Below, piece after piece: positions 33,826 through 45,970 of a stretch of DNA of 64,000 nucleotides. Each line of letters begins with the position of its first letter. The first letter of the stretch is position 1. Position numbers and translations under genes: made by a program. Below the pieces are notes generated by a model. That model searched no databases. It was not told the origin of the DNA and saw only the letters and a list, made by a program, of their open reading frames with translations. The stretch is taken from assembly GCA_022578965.1 (NCBI GenBank), contig MU400506.1:1054001-1118000 (forward strand). Reading direction: 5' to 3'. This stretch comes from Xylaria sp. FL1777. Its lineage: Eukaryota; Ascomycota; Sordariomycetes; Xylariales; Xylariaceae.

Positions 33826-36800
33826 ATGGCAGAGGCAGAGGAACAGCCACAGGCTCAACCTCAGCCTGAACCGGCCTCTGCCGTTGCTGAAGAACCAGCC
33901 CATGCCCTCCCACCACTACCGTCCAAGTCCAAGTCGTCGTCGTTGTGGCCAGAGCTTTCGTCACAGCACTCGTCACAAGCTTCCCCAGGACAGGAAAAAT
34001 CCAGAGAGGCTCCGACCTGGGCTCCCACGCCGCCTGAGGCAGACACCAATGCCTCCCAACAGCAGGAGCGCATTCGTCCGTCCCCGAATCCTCAACCGCC
34101 CGATGCAGCTCGAGAGCCAGAAATAGGTCCCACACAAGAGCCGGAGAAGGAGCCATCGCAAGAGAAGAAGGGACTGGAGGATCAGGGTCACCAACTACAA
34201 CAGGATCACGTTTCGGATGGTCCGATCTCGACGTCGACGTCAACATCAACACCACTTATCTCTTCGTCTGCCCTCGTGACGGAGGAGACCACTGTCGCTA
34301 CTGACCAATCTAAAGCCTCTACAACTCGAACACCTCCGTTGACATCCACAGACCCAGGTGGCAACCCTCAGGACCAGCAGAAAGCGCAGGACGACCGGCA
34401 GGAGAAGAACGGCGCTACCACGCCCTCTGCCGAAATCATGTCGCATAACCCACCCCATATCCCAGGGACTCCTCGACAGCCTCTCCCTTATTCGACACCT
34501 TCAGCGTACGCAACGGGTGGAATGAGCAACACGCACTATGGTTATGCAAATACGGCCCCCCAGACACACGATCCCTATAGAGCGAGCTCTCATGCGACGA
34601 CAAATAACACAATACCGCTGCCGAGTATGCGCACATTCGACCCGATGCAGCAGCAATCCCAGCAGCAGCAACACATGGCTATGGCTATGCCCGTGTCGCC
34701 CGTGCCCCAAGTCCCAGGACAGCAGTCCTTGTATTATGGACCACAAGTTCCCATTGGCGGCATGGGAGGCCATCCGTATGCTAGCCTATCCCAAGATGCC
34801 ATGGGTCAAAGATACGCTTTGCCTCCTGGTGGGCCGGGTGCGGTGCTGCAAGCTGGACGTCATAAGAAGGTAAGGAATGGCCGTCCTTCTATGTACCGTG
34901 TTCTATAATCCGGCCGGCCTAACCAGTGATCGTTTCGTCTGGCTATAGGAGATTAAGCGTCGAACCAAGACGGGCTGTTTAACATGTCGCAAACGGCGTA
35001 TCAAGGTATGTGTCGATCATTCTCCTTACCTTCTTCATATGCATGGAGCGAAAGGGGTGCACCCCATTATGAAGATAACATGAGAGGGAGAGGGGAGAAG
35101 AGAGATGTGCAAAGTTCAGATTGGGCAAGTGCAGTCCGAGCAAGGAATGTTGATGTGCGGTGTTGTTGTGTCTGAAGTGTTCGCTACTCACTTTCGCTTG
35201 GGGTTTCGCTTGAGAATAGGCTGCTCGCGCTACTCGGAAGCGAGCGAGCCAAATCTAGCGAGCCCAGATCTAGCAACATGCGCCAACCCGTGGTCAGACA
35301 AAGCCATGGGAGGAAAAAAAAAAAAAAAAAAAAAAAAAAAGGCTCTACACTAGCCCCATATTGCGCCGAACCCTCATTCCTTGACCATATCAATGTCGAT
35401 TGTCTAACCTAGCCCCATTTGGTGTTTCGTCATCCCTCTTACGACTGTACCTCCCCTCACCTTCTCCACACCCCAATTGAAGCTATCGACGACATCGTCT
35501 CCCTTCTGGTTGCATTGTTATTGGGGGACTACATTTCAACACACTCAACTCATACCATATAAGTTGTGTCTCGTGCTCTAACAAATCGTGGTGCCTCTAG
35601 TGTGATGAACTGCATCCGACTTGCAAGAACTGTCAAAAGTCGAAGCGCGAATGCCTTGGTTACGATCCCATTTTTAAGAATCAGCAACAGAACCAGCAAC
35701 AACAGCAACAGCAGTCACCACAGCAATCTCATCAATCTCAGCCAACCCAACAGCCACATCACGCGACGAGCAACATCCACTCGGCGCAAAACTCGGCCAC
35801 CCCAACTTCTGCTTCCTCTACATCTTCCATTCCTCACAGCGCACCTTCTGTATCTGCCTCTGCCCCTGCCTCCACCCCACTGACACCCTGCACCACTGCA
35901 TCCTATACGACCGTGCCATCAGGAATTCCCAGTGCTGCCGCTCCGCCAGCGCCAGCCTACAGTCCAGGTCTAGCTTCTATAGGAAATTCAGTCTCGAACA
36001 TCAAGAGCGAAGGCCATCCCTATCATACACTGGACCATTCTCTGGATAGTGTCCTGACAACCTCGAGTATGTCGACCTCCCATTTCCCAGCGACCACACC
36101 AGTCATTCCCCATGTTGTTGATTATAGAGCCAAAGGGCCACCGCACCTTAGAGGGGGCGGTCCCTCTTTCGTCCCTTTGCATTCAGCCTCCTCGCATACT
36201 GCGCAGTCGCCTTATATGGAACGAATCCCGGCTTACTCTGGTATTTCAGTACACAAAATGAAGGTCCAAGAGCTTGTCGCCATCGGAACTGCTTCCCCTC
36301 CACCTGCCGATGCTGCCTTGAGCCAAGAGAAGCTCCTCGAGGTTCAGGATCTATACGAACAGGTCTATGCCCCAGGACTAGAGAAATTTTTCGAGACGGA
36401 TTGGTACCTCAAGCCCTACGGGTCAAATGCTTTGGCGTCTAGCTCACGCGTTCAAGAAGTACTGGCAGCCTTTTTGCAGTCATTATCCACAACCACTACT
36501 AATGATGTTGCCGGGATGGCTTACTCGGCTAATCTTGAATTTCGTGTGGTTTGGGAGTTAGCCATCCTGGTATATTCAACTGAGTACAAGGTTGATATGT
36601 CACAACGCCTGCCACCCACTGATGATGGCAATGAGGCGCGCAACCGAGTAGCTGTCTTCGAGACTTTACTTGCAGGAGAATTTCTCGACCATAATCCACT
36701 TCGACCTCCTCTTGAGAACCCAGACAATGCCGCTTATCATCGAAACCGAGAGCTCAGGTTCTGGCATAGCCTGGCCGAATTTTTACTCATCAGAGACCAG

Positions 36801-37115
36801 CCCAACATGGATGTTACGCCTCGAAGAGATCTGATACTCGCGCAGCTCCGCGAGTTGCTTGATGGGAGGGAGAATCGCGATGTTTTATACTCGCTAACCG
36901 TTATTCGAGCCTTAACGCATAAGTTTCCCCCTGATTTCGAGAGTACACTCCCTCCGCATCTAGACGAGAGCGACCCGAAGAGCAAGCTCGCTGTAGCTCG
37001 GAAGTTTATTCAAGACGAGGCACGCGTCACCGGGGGCACAACCAACGTCGTCCGACGTTTCTCCGAACTCGGTGTTAGAGCTTTCATCAACCCTGCATAC
37101 AATATTGCTCGATAA
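33826..37115 (+). CDS. Zn2Cys6 transcription factor
   Basis: Exon 1 (33826-34869) codes a 348-residue disordered region rich in P, Q, S and T, with poly-Gln. Exon 2 is only 57 nt (34949-35005). After a 595-nt intron, exon 3 (35601-37115) completes 871 residues. All joins are in phase. The zinc cluster spans the second intron: CLTCRKRRIK is in exon 2 and CDELHPTCKNCQKSKREC begins exon 3, giving the C-X2-C-X6-C-X6-C-X2-C-X6-C pattern of a GAL4-type binuclear cluster at about residues 358-386. A Q-rich and S/T-rich linker follows, then a conserved-looking helical C-terminal domain from about residue 570 (KMKVQELVAIG, LEKFFETDWYLKPYG, AFINPAYNIAR end). The fungal_trans domain is not obvious. It is a nuclear DNA-binding regulator with unknown targets. 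The centrally placed cluster is unusual, since most sit near the N-terminus. Confidence 0.88.
35314..35340 (+). repeat. Poly-A run of 27 inside the zinc-cluster intron
   Basis: An uninterrupted run of 27 A in the 595-nt intron that splits the zinc cluster. No target-site duplication was found by eye, so a retroposed origin is only a possibility. Confidence 0.9.
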
Positions 37116-38901
37116 TAAGAGAAACCCACTATTGCAGCTGGCCGCAACCACTTTGTAGTAATATTTTCTTAGTCAATTGTTGCCTGTAACCTGGCCATGC
37201 TGCGGTAGTGGGTAAGTTCTCTACTAGATTTCACATCACTTCTGCCACGGTTTCACTGTTGAGTATGGCGGTTATCTGCTGTTCGCCTAGACTGGGCATT
37301 ATAGACACTGGCCAAAAGGGATAGGAGACCTTGAATCTGAAGAGGTTACGATGGCAGGAGGCTCGGATGATTTGGGTTTATGCGTCGGCGTTACGGCAGG
37401 TCATAAAAGGAGCCAGGAATTGTTTTCGGCCATGTTCAGATATGATGTACGATTAGCATCGGAGATTGTTATGATCCGCCCTCATTGTATTGGAGGCGAC
37501 ACGATAATGTGTTCAGGACGAGTATTTTGGCACACTACGACAACTGTTCAGCACCAGCCGGGAAGTGGGACGGTAGCACTGTGCCGTGCGGTCGAGTTGC
37601 ATGGATTGTAAGCGGCTTGACTCGTCTCTTTAGCACCAGCGCAGTGTCAAAGAGACTTTGTGTCAATCACAAATCTGAAAAAGTCATACAAAATTACTCG
37701 GTGTAGCCAGTGACGATGCTATGTATCCAGCGAACACCTACAAGTCGATAATGGATAACTATATGAGTATCATTGTGTTTCTTGATTCGAGTTCTACCCT
37801 TCCGGCAAGCAGCCCGATCAGGGCGAAGGATTGGAATTTGTACACGTGTGACGATGTACATAACATGCCACTCGCTTGCATCTCAAATGGAATTCTTGGA
37901 GTCAAGGAAGCCACCTAAAAAAAGGAACTAGAAACCCGTCGATGTAACCAGAATCATGACCCGGATCTTTCCAAGCACTTTGTCATTCCAAAAACGATAG
38001 CGGGGCGAACCATTGATTCTGGACCACTACAAATAAAAACTTGCTCATCTCTTACTACTATTATTGTTCATGGGGAGGATTAGAAGCTATCGCTATTGGC
38101 AGGGGGACAAGCTACGCTTTCTCTTCCCAGTGTAACTCGAAGGGCTCCTCTCGAGACGCGTAAAGAATTAAAGAAAACAACACGGTGCATGTCATATGCA
38201 ATTTGTATGACTGTCAGATTTCGCTACGTTCCTATACGTTCCTTACCTACCTACGTAGCTTTGCGAACTAAGCTCTAATTAATTCATTGAATCTACGTTG
38301 ACTCTCTAAATGTTTTTGTCTATGCTAAGGACTAAGCAATATATAATGCCAAGCTAATCGAGAGATATAGATTTCTATACTTTTAGTATACACTATCTCC
38401 ACGATACTTACTATATATACTATTATGACGAATAGGTAACATTCTATCACTTTTTCTCTATAGATAATTACGGGGACAACCTTCCATGCTTCCACCAGCT
38501 TCCTATATATGTACCTACTTGATACGGTACGGGATTTCTATAGAGCAGCTCTCCGACGGCCACAATCATGACCTACCTTAGTCTACCTAAGCTCTGCCTG
38601 TGATGGAACTCAAAGAGAATCCCAAACAGGAAACTAATAAAGAAGGGGGACAAGGCCCCAGTTTGCAAGACCACAAGTACGTACCACCCCGCGACGTCCA
38701 ATCCGACGCGCCTAGCTATCCGTTTTCTGCTCAGCTTCTCGATCACCACTTCTTTTCCTCTCCTCCCGCATCACGAGAGCAAATCAGTCGTCAACGGTTG
38801 AGCCTGGTGGCTGGGACTTGGCGCATATGCACCGGAATGCAGACCGACCTTGATTTCCGGCTTCCGGCACAAAGTACGGGTACGGAAAAGAAAACATGTC
38901 T

Positions 38902-38928
38902 AAAAAAAAAAAAAAAAAAAAAAAAAAA
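38902..38928 (+). repeat. Poly-A run of 27
   Basis: An uninterrupted run of 27 A between AACATGTCT and GTTCACG, the same length as the run in the zinc-cluster intron. No retroelement sequence is recognisable before it. Confidence 0.9.
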
Positions 38929-39057
38929 GTTCACGACTACGAACTTCAGAGGATCAAAGGAGGAAGACATATCTACCCAGTTTAGATCTCACACTGTCTC
39001 AAAAAAATTTTTCTGTTTTCCCTCCCGTACCGGACTGCGAGTTTCGTCTCAGCTATC

Positions 39058-39086
39058 ATGTATGTATGTATGTATGTATGTATGTA
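39058..39086 (+). repeat. ATGT tetranucleotide repeat
   Basis: About seven tandem ATGT units, read directly, in intergenic DNA. Confidence 0.9.
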
Positions 39087-39590
39087 CTAATGATCCGCCA
39101 TTGCTGAACCGCGATCGTTTTCTTTCTGGTTCTTGGAGCTACCCATCTACTACTACCCATCCACCTACACCTGAAGAGAAGCTGAAAAAAAAAAAGAAGG
39201 ATAAAACGTACCTACAGCACAGCTGCGACAGGTCTGGCGAATAATTGGGTTTTATTCTATTTTATCACGTTCCTTTTTTTTTTTCTCCCCCTTTCTTTCC
39301 CCTAACAGGACAGGCATAAGCAAACACCTATGTAGAGTTAGACCGGTCTGACAGGTGTTTATTTCCTTCTCAATCCCTGACCTGTCAAGCTACATTACAT
39401 ACTACCGGGCTGGCTAGTCTTTCCTTTGCCCCCTTCTTACTGCGTATGTGAAAGAAAACGGGAAACGCCATCTCTTACCACCCCTCCTCCCTTCTTTATC
39501 CCCCCCCCCTTCCCCCTGCTTTGCCAGTTAACGAGTTTATTTTCTTTTGGACGTGTCAAAGGTTTTCTGCATGCATGTTCGTCACGCATG

Positions 39591-39618
39591 TCTGTCTGCC
39601 TGTCTGTCTGTCTGTCTA
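39591..39618 (+). repeat. TCTG tetranucleotide repeat
   Basis: About seven TCTG units with one C variant, read directly, in intergenic DNA. Confidence 0.85.
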
Positions 39619-41709
39619 TTTGCGGCTACCACGCAGCTGCTGCTGATAAGGGACATAATTAAACTGTCCCAGAAAGTAGTACTTCTCCCTCTGCAGCCGT
39701 GATAGGAAACACGACATGAAGACCACACAGTCGACTCTCGTACATGACTGGGGAACCGAGCCGGAGGTATCTTGCAGAGATGGAACGCGATACAGATTAA
39801 AGTTGTCGACACTTACTGGAGAGCGATTAGGCCTAGACGCTGCTGTGTACCCATCAAGGTTTGATTTAGGCATCATGTGAGGTTGACTGAGTAAGGGGAT
39901 GAGGACGAATACATCATCTACCTATGAGACGAGTCTTTTGCAATTAATAGCTACTAATTGGTTACATGGCCCCCCTCTATATTGTGGAGAGGATGTTTGT
40001 TTGAAGGTGGCCCGGTCATACTTGCTTTTGTCTGTGTTCTCGTCTAGCAACGCCTCTTCCAGCCTCGTAGGACAGTACCTGTGATGTGGCAACGATGGAT
40101 GGGAATAACGTTATCGTCAACCAGGTTTCGAAAAAGGTGGTTTCTTGTCATCTAACAATTATCTGCCTGCATACCTAGATACATAATTACTATTAGACGT
40201 AACATTCTGGTCCTGTTTCGTTTTCGTTTCTACTACGATCAACTACATGTATGTCAAACAACGTAGTAGTAATTTCACGCTGCGAGTTTAGTAGACTAAC
40301 TAACTAAATACCTAGTTTGGCGCTATTGACGCCTACAATGTGTGAATCCATCGATATCGCCCTCTACATCTATGCTAGAATAAGGTGTTACAAGACGGAT
40401 GGAAGGATTCCTTACGGCGTGGCTGTCTAAGTAGTAAGCAGGGCTTGACAGTTGTCAATTCCTCCAAGGGCGTGCCACGGCATTTACACATGGTGTAGTT
40501 GCCGAAACCGCTATAGGCTATAGCAACATTCTTAGAAAACCTGGTGATAGGGGGAGGGGGGGAAACATTAACACCAATCATGATCATATTTACTACATTT
40601 TGACTCATAAGGATCTCGAGGGTCGTTAATGGATCAGATAGTTTCATCACAAAGCGAGATCTCTGCGTCTAGATGCCCTCATGGGACTGCGTCACCAAAT
40701 ATTGCCATAATGTAGATGTTAGCTATTTCTATAAGCGGATTTACAAAGCTGATTTTTTTCCCATGGTCTTGTTTTTGAGCAAACCACTCGAAATAATTGA
40801 CATCAGGCTCATAAGAAAAACACTTTGCAAGCTTATCAAGTTTAACAAGCGTGAACTAGGAAACATGTTCACTATTCCTAAGCACCCACGCAACTCTCGT
40901 AGCAATCTTCTGTAGATACTAACTCAAGTAGGCAATTCAATCTTCTTAACCATCACATTCTCGCGTAGTTGGCGTTCCCACCTTTCCCCGTCCACACATG
41001 TAGTATTTACTAGGACTATCACATGTAATACATTCGCCTCGTAACTTACCAAGGGGCTTGACATGAAACGAGAGCAGTAGTACAACGAGATACATGACTT
41101 CAGCACCGATGGATTGCTAGCACGTCAATATCAACACCCTACAGGGTGAACTCTGGATAGATAAGGAGTGTAACGTATCCAGAAGCACGGCTTAGCTGGA
41201 AACCAAGTTATGTATATTGTAAATATACATGTTACCCAAAGAGCCTAGAATTACACGCCAGAGAATCCTGCAAGTAATATCCAAAAACTCTCTTTCCTCT
41301 GATCGTCACATGAAACCGGAAGGATATACCAGTGAGAACAAGTTGCCCCCGAATGTATATATGCAGAGAGCTTTGGCAACGAGAGGGAGTTTAACGAGCA
41401 CACACCAGTAGCATTGAGGCTGGTGAATATGATAGTCGAACAAATCCCTCATAACTATAAACAGAAAATATTCCTATGAGAGCAACAGCGTCTTTATTTC
41501 CGTAACAATGCCATTTCGTATAAAACAATGAAGGAGTCTTGTATACTGCTAGCAGAAGAAAATACGAGATTTCTCGCAACCACAAATATTCTATACCCAT
41601 ACTTTTAATTCCATAGCGAGATCATGCATGTTCCTCTAAGCTCTAGGAATAGTGAAGGCATCATGTATGAATATTCCTTGCTGCTAAGACTCTGCGAGCC
41701 AAGCATAAG

Positions 41710-41731
41710 TGTATGTATGTATGTATGTATG
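41710..41731 (+). repeat. ATGT tetranucleotide repeat, second copy
   Basis: Five or more tandem ATGT units, the same motif as at 39058-39086, 2.6 kb away. Confidence 0.85.
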
Positions 41732-41847
41732 AATTTTCTTATAGTCGCACCAATGGTCTAGACACTCCTGTATTCCAGTCATTGGATATATACATCCATA
41801 CGTATCATTGCTTCTGGAAGTGGTGTCACACCACCAGTACCAGTAGT

Positions 41848-41877
41848 CTGAACTTACTCTATCTGAACTTACTCTAT
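41848..41877 (+). repeat. 15-bp direct tandem repeat
   Basis: The unit CTGAACTTACTCTAT occurs twice in a row without change. It has no known role and may be a small slippage duplication. Confidence 0.85.
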
Positions 41878-42814
41878 CTAACTAACCTAAATCTAACCCA
41901 AGTCCTCATCCCACCCACGAGACCATTGCCTACTAATTCTGAAACCATCATATGTGAGGGGATACATCCTTGTAATGGCTACTGATTCTTCCCTATGAAA
42001 GAAGAGTATCTCGACGAACAAAGGATGGTCCCCCCCCGGCTGAATTCGATAATTTGCAGTAGATGACTAGAAGAAGGACACAAGCCATAATGGTAGAGTC
42101 AGGTGGTGTTTGTACTTCTTGGTAGCTGATAGACATTTGTTGTTGCGCGAAGGTCTCTAGAATACCTTCATGAACTTGTGCCTGCCATATACAGAAGTCT
42201 CTTTGTCGTATAGCATATCCATTATAGGTAAGGAAGGCTAAACCTTGAAGTTGGGATCTAGCGACGATGAAGATTAGTTTAAAGATCTCGGTCTTCTAAG
42301 GTGAAAGTATAATATAAGATGAACACGTAATCCCTAGAGTTATCTGCTTCTGGAGGATAGTAGGACTATTAGAAAAGAAATTATAGATTCACCGAGGGAT
42401 AGGAGTGGGCAGCTACGATACCACAAGGAGAACATGAGGTTGATCAATATGCCCATCACATTACAAGGATTGTATAACTTCTCATCAAAGCCAAACAGTT
42501 GCTTCAATTCTATTGGGTTCCGGTTGACGGAGCCCTATATACAGCTATTTCCGTAGTAGCTGTCGGTATCTGGTGACACAAATTCTGGGTGTCTACAGAA
42601 AATATCAAACGCTGAGGGGAATCATGCATTATAATAGCCAACGCCTTTTGTTGAAAAGTATGACCGGCCAACCCCTTGTAACCTTTTTAGCCCCCCAGTC
42701 CAAATTTATGATACCCGTGCCAGTTGATGCCTCATACTTATGCTTGTTGAAACAGAAAACACCTTTGTGCACCTGGCAAAGGCCAAGTACAACAAATTAT
42801 TATGTACATTTAGT

Positions 42815-43685
42815 TTAGTATCGGTAGCTAATAGCTTATTAGTAATGTCCGAGTATAAGGTTGGAATATTAGGATGGAGGTAAACTTACTGGTCGGCCTT
42901 GAAAGGTCCCTCGGTAGGTATGCTGAGGTACTCAGCCTGGACGTCAGTGAGCTTGGTGAGCTCGGCATTGACGTGAGCTAAGTGCAGGGCAGCCACCTCC
43001 TCGTCAAGGATCTTAGGGAGGACATAGACGCCAACAGGGAGCTTCTCTGTCTTGGCAAACGCAACATATTTCTTGCCGAAAGCAATATCCTCAGCCTTGT
43101 ACAACATAATCTGAGCAAGGACTTGGTTGCTGAAGGAGCAGGACATGACGAAAGAAGAGTGGCCAGTAGCACAGCCCAGGTTGACGAGACGACCCTCGGC
43201 TAGGAGGATGATGTGGCGGCCGCTGGGCATGAGGAAGCGGTCAACCTGTGGCTTGATATTCTGGACGCTCTTGGCGTTCGCCTTCAACCAAGCAACATCA
43301 ATCTCAATGTCGAAATGGCCAATGTCTAATAATGAGTCAGTTTATTACAATTTTCCCGATACGAACTGTCAGTTACTTACTGCAAATAATAGCATCGTTG
43401 GGCATGGCCTCGAAGTGGCGCCCAACAAGAATATCACGGCAACCAGTGGTGGTGACAAAGATCTGACCTTGGGGAGCGGCCTTCTCCATGGTGGTGACCT
43501 GGAAGCCAGCCATAGCGGCCTGTAGGGCGTTGATGGGGTCAACCTCTGTGATGAGGACGCGGGCACCCATACCCTGCAGAGCCAGAGCACAACCCTTGCC
43601 GACGTCGCCGAAGCCGGCGACGACGGCGATCTTACCAGCAATCATGACATCGGTGGCGCGCTTGATACCGTCGATCAGAGACTCA

Positions 43686-43720
<35 letters not shown>

Positions 43721-44281
43721 AACACTGTCGTTGACATTGATAGCGGGGACCAAAAGCTTCTTCTCCTTCATCATACGGTAAAGGTGGTGGACACCAGTTG
43801 TCGTCTCCTCAGAGACGCCATAGCAGTCCTTAAGCATCTCGGGGTATTTGCTGTGAACAAGGGAAGTCAAGTCACCACCGTCGTCGAGGATGAGGTTGAG
43901 CTTCTTGCCATCCTTGAAGGCAAGCAGCTGCTGCTCGAGGCACCAGTTGTACTCTTCCTCGGTCTCGCCTTTCCAGGCAAAGACAGGAACACCGGCAGCA
44001 GCAATGGCGGCGGCAGCGTGGTCTTGTGTCGAGAAGATGTTGCAAGAGGTCCAAGTGACTTCGGCACCGAGAGCGGTCAAAGTCTCGATCAGGACAGCGG
44101 TCTGAATGGTCATGTGAAGGCAGCCAGCGATGCGGGCACCGGCAAGAGGCTGGTCGTCAGCGTACTTCTTGCGGATGGACATCAAACCAGGCATCTCATT
44201 CTCAGCGAGCTCAATCTCCTTGCGGCCGAAGGCGGCAAGGGACAGGTCAGCGACCTTGAATTTAGATGCTGGGGCAGCCAT
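42815..44281 (-). CDS. sahH: S-adenosyl-L-homocysteine hydrolase
   Basis: Exons are 44281-43381, 43325-42890 and 42827-42815, all in phase, giving 449 residues, the usual eukaryotic length. The start [19 protein letters not shown] matches the family and follows a GACACAGAA leader. Visible elements include [15 protein letters not shown], the substrate region [13 protein letters not shown], the NAD-binding loop [19 protein letters not shown] across the first intron, and [12 protein letters not shown]. The last exon is only 13 nt and supplies the final HYRY and stop, which most SAHH proteins carry. The enzyme splits S-adenosylhomocysteine into adenosine and homocysteine, relieving product inhibition of methyltransferases. 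It is cytosolic or nuclear and a homotetramer in relatives. A purine-rich strand (C/T-rich in the gene's sense) lies upstream, fitting strong constitutive expression. Confidence 0.97.
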
Positions 44282-45970
44282 TTCTGTGTCAAATACGGTC
44301 AGTTCAGTGTCAATATAACGGATGCTATTTATTTTCAGTTCAGTGGAACTCACTGTGGTAGTAAAGTGACAGCTGTGATGATCGAAGTGGGATGATGCTG
44401 AGGAAGAGTCGCCGAGTTAGCGACTAGATACTGGAAAGCGGATTGCACACAGCCAGCAACTGGAACTTACTCGGGGGAATTATGAGGACGAGGGAAAAGA
44501 AGAGAGGAAGAGAGGAAGAGAGGGAAGTAAATGCAAGAGGATTAGGAGAATAAAAGAAGAGAGGAGAGACGGAAGTAGTAAGCACTGAGGGGCAGGATAA
44601 GACGATAAAGTCGAGCCGGCCGTGGAGGATTTCCCACGTCGCAGGAAAATTTGGGAGCGGATCTACTTACGGTACCCCTCCATCGCCGTGCACAGAGTGC
44701 CTACCATGCCTACCATGGGCTGAACCTCGCTGGCAGACCCCTCCAGGGCCCTCTTACCGCCCGCCGGGTTCCTACGGTGACTGGCTGACTATCGAGGGCC
44801 GATTGGACGGCTGCGCGCGCTAGCTCCCTTGCTGGCCTAGCGCCATGAAGGGTTCGCTTAGTGGGTGGGGATGCCCCTGCACCCAACATGTCCCTCTACC
44901 CCTCGCAGTCGAGGCTTTCGGCAAATGTGACCGACTACGAAGGGATACTTTCGTATTTACACTACCTGTCTGTATGTATATGTATACGCTACAGTAGATA
45001 GCGCAGGATGTTTTCTCACGCTTTGCTTACCTGGGTACAGTCATCCAGACTACAACAATTTCCCACCCCTTACTATCTACTAGGCAGGTATCCGATTAAA
45101 ACGGGAGCAGATGGAGGGTTTTGTGTCGACTATTGAACTAAGTTGTCTACTTGGGCGGATAGGTCGGTTGAGTGGGCTACGTTGTAGTAGTAAACTGTAG
45201 GAGCCAGCGCTGACTAGGCCAATTGAGAAGTGATTAGCCTTTACTTAGAACTTATTTATATGTACTACATTATAGATACTCATTTGACCTCAATGAAATA
45301 GCTGCTAAGCGAAAAGAGAACCAAGATTGTGCAAGCAACCTACCGGTAAGGGTGTTCAGATACAGCAGCACAACAGAGCATTTAATAGCCGGCCACCAGT
45401 ATGTATACGTCAGCCGGCCGGGATGGAGCCTACACTACGATTAAATTACCCCTGAAACACTACATACATATATAAGTTTATTTCACAACGCTAATTCGTG
45501 GTTTAGTCTATGACACTGGACGTAATAGCAGAAGGGAAGTAGAAGGGCATATCTTATGATCATATCTCAGACTGGCGGATATGCTTTCGGAGCCTATATA
45601 TTCAGCGCCGAGCTGCCACCCGGGGTTATGGGTAGTTCATTAGCGACATGCTTATCTATGGCTGCGGTCCTTCAATCATCAATGCCATCATTCAGTCCCC
45701 CTTTTCGCTATTTGAGCTTTGCTTCGGATTTTTGTCGGCACCTTCGCCGTAAAAAGCAGCAAGCCGGCATGCTTTGACTGCTCGTCCTAGACAAGGACGG
45801 GGAGCATGCCTGCTCGTGTGTGTACTTGGTTCCGTGAGACGTAACACCTGAAGATGTTGCGCTAAGTACGTGACTACTGTTCTATAGAACCCGAAAGAAC
45901 GCCCAATCGCCAAACGCCGTGCCAGATGCATGCCGACGGAAACGTTATCCCGCTTTTCTAATCAATGTCT
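44282..45970. other. Intergenic region upstream of the hydrolase
   Basis: This holds the SAHH promoter and leader and, further right, the 3' UTR of eIF3h. A long frame extension into 44353 lacks an ATG and is probably 5' UTR with an intron ending CACAG near 44284. No other gene is seen. Confidence 0.45.
44484..44575 (-). promoter_or_regulatory. Pyrimidine-rich promoter tract of the hydrolase gene
   Basis: On the plus strand this is nearly all A and G (repeats of GAAGAGAG), so it is C/T-rich in the direction of the hydrolase gene, about 200-290 bases before its start. Such tracts mark promoters of highly expressed fungal genes. Confidence 0.4.

Larger units (their letters stand above)
37116..42814. 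other. 5.7-kb gene-poor region
   Basis: No gene is supported between the zinc-cluster gene and the hydrolase. Frames at 37351-37611 and 38600-39244 owe their length to chance and simple repeats. The stretch holds two poly-A or pyrimidine-rich zones (38.9 and 39.3 kb) and several tetranucleotide repeats. Confidence 0.45.

Noticed and set aside
38600..39244. A 214-codon frame containing a poly-lysine run and repeated CMYV
   Set aside because: Its length comes from a poly-A run and an ATGT repeat. The remainder has no protein-like pattern.
44282..44353. N-terminal extension of SAHH in the same frame
   Set aside because: It begins with GTG, not ATG, and family proteins start at the MAAPASKF position; it reads as leader with an intron end.
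43784..44395. A 203-codon plus-strand frame opposite SAHH
   Set aside because: It is the complement of a strongly biased, highly conserved coding exon; such antisense frames are expected.
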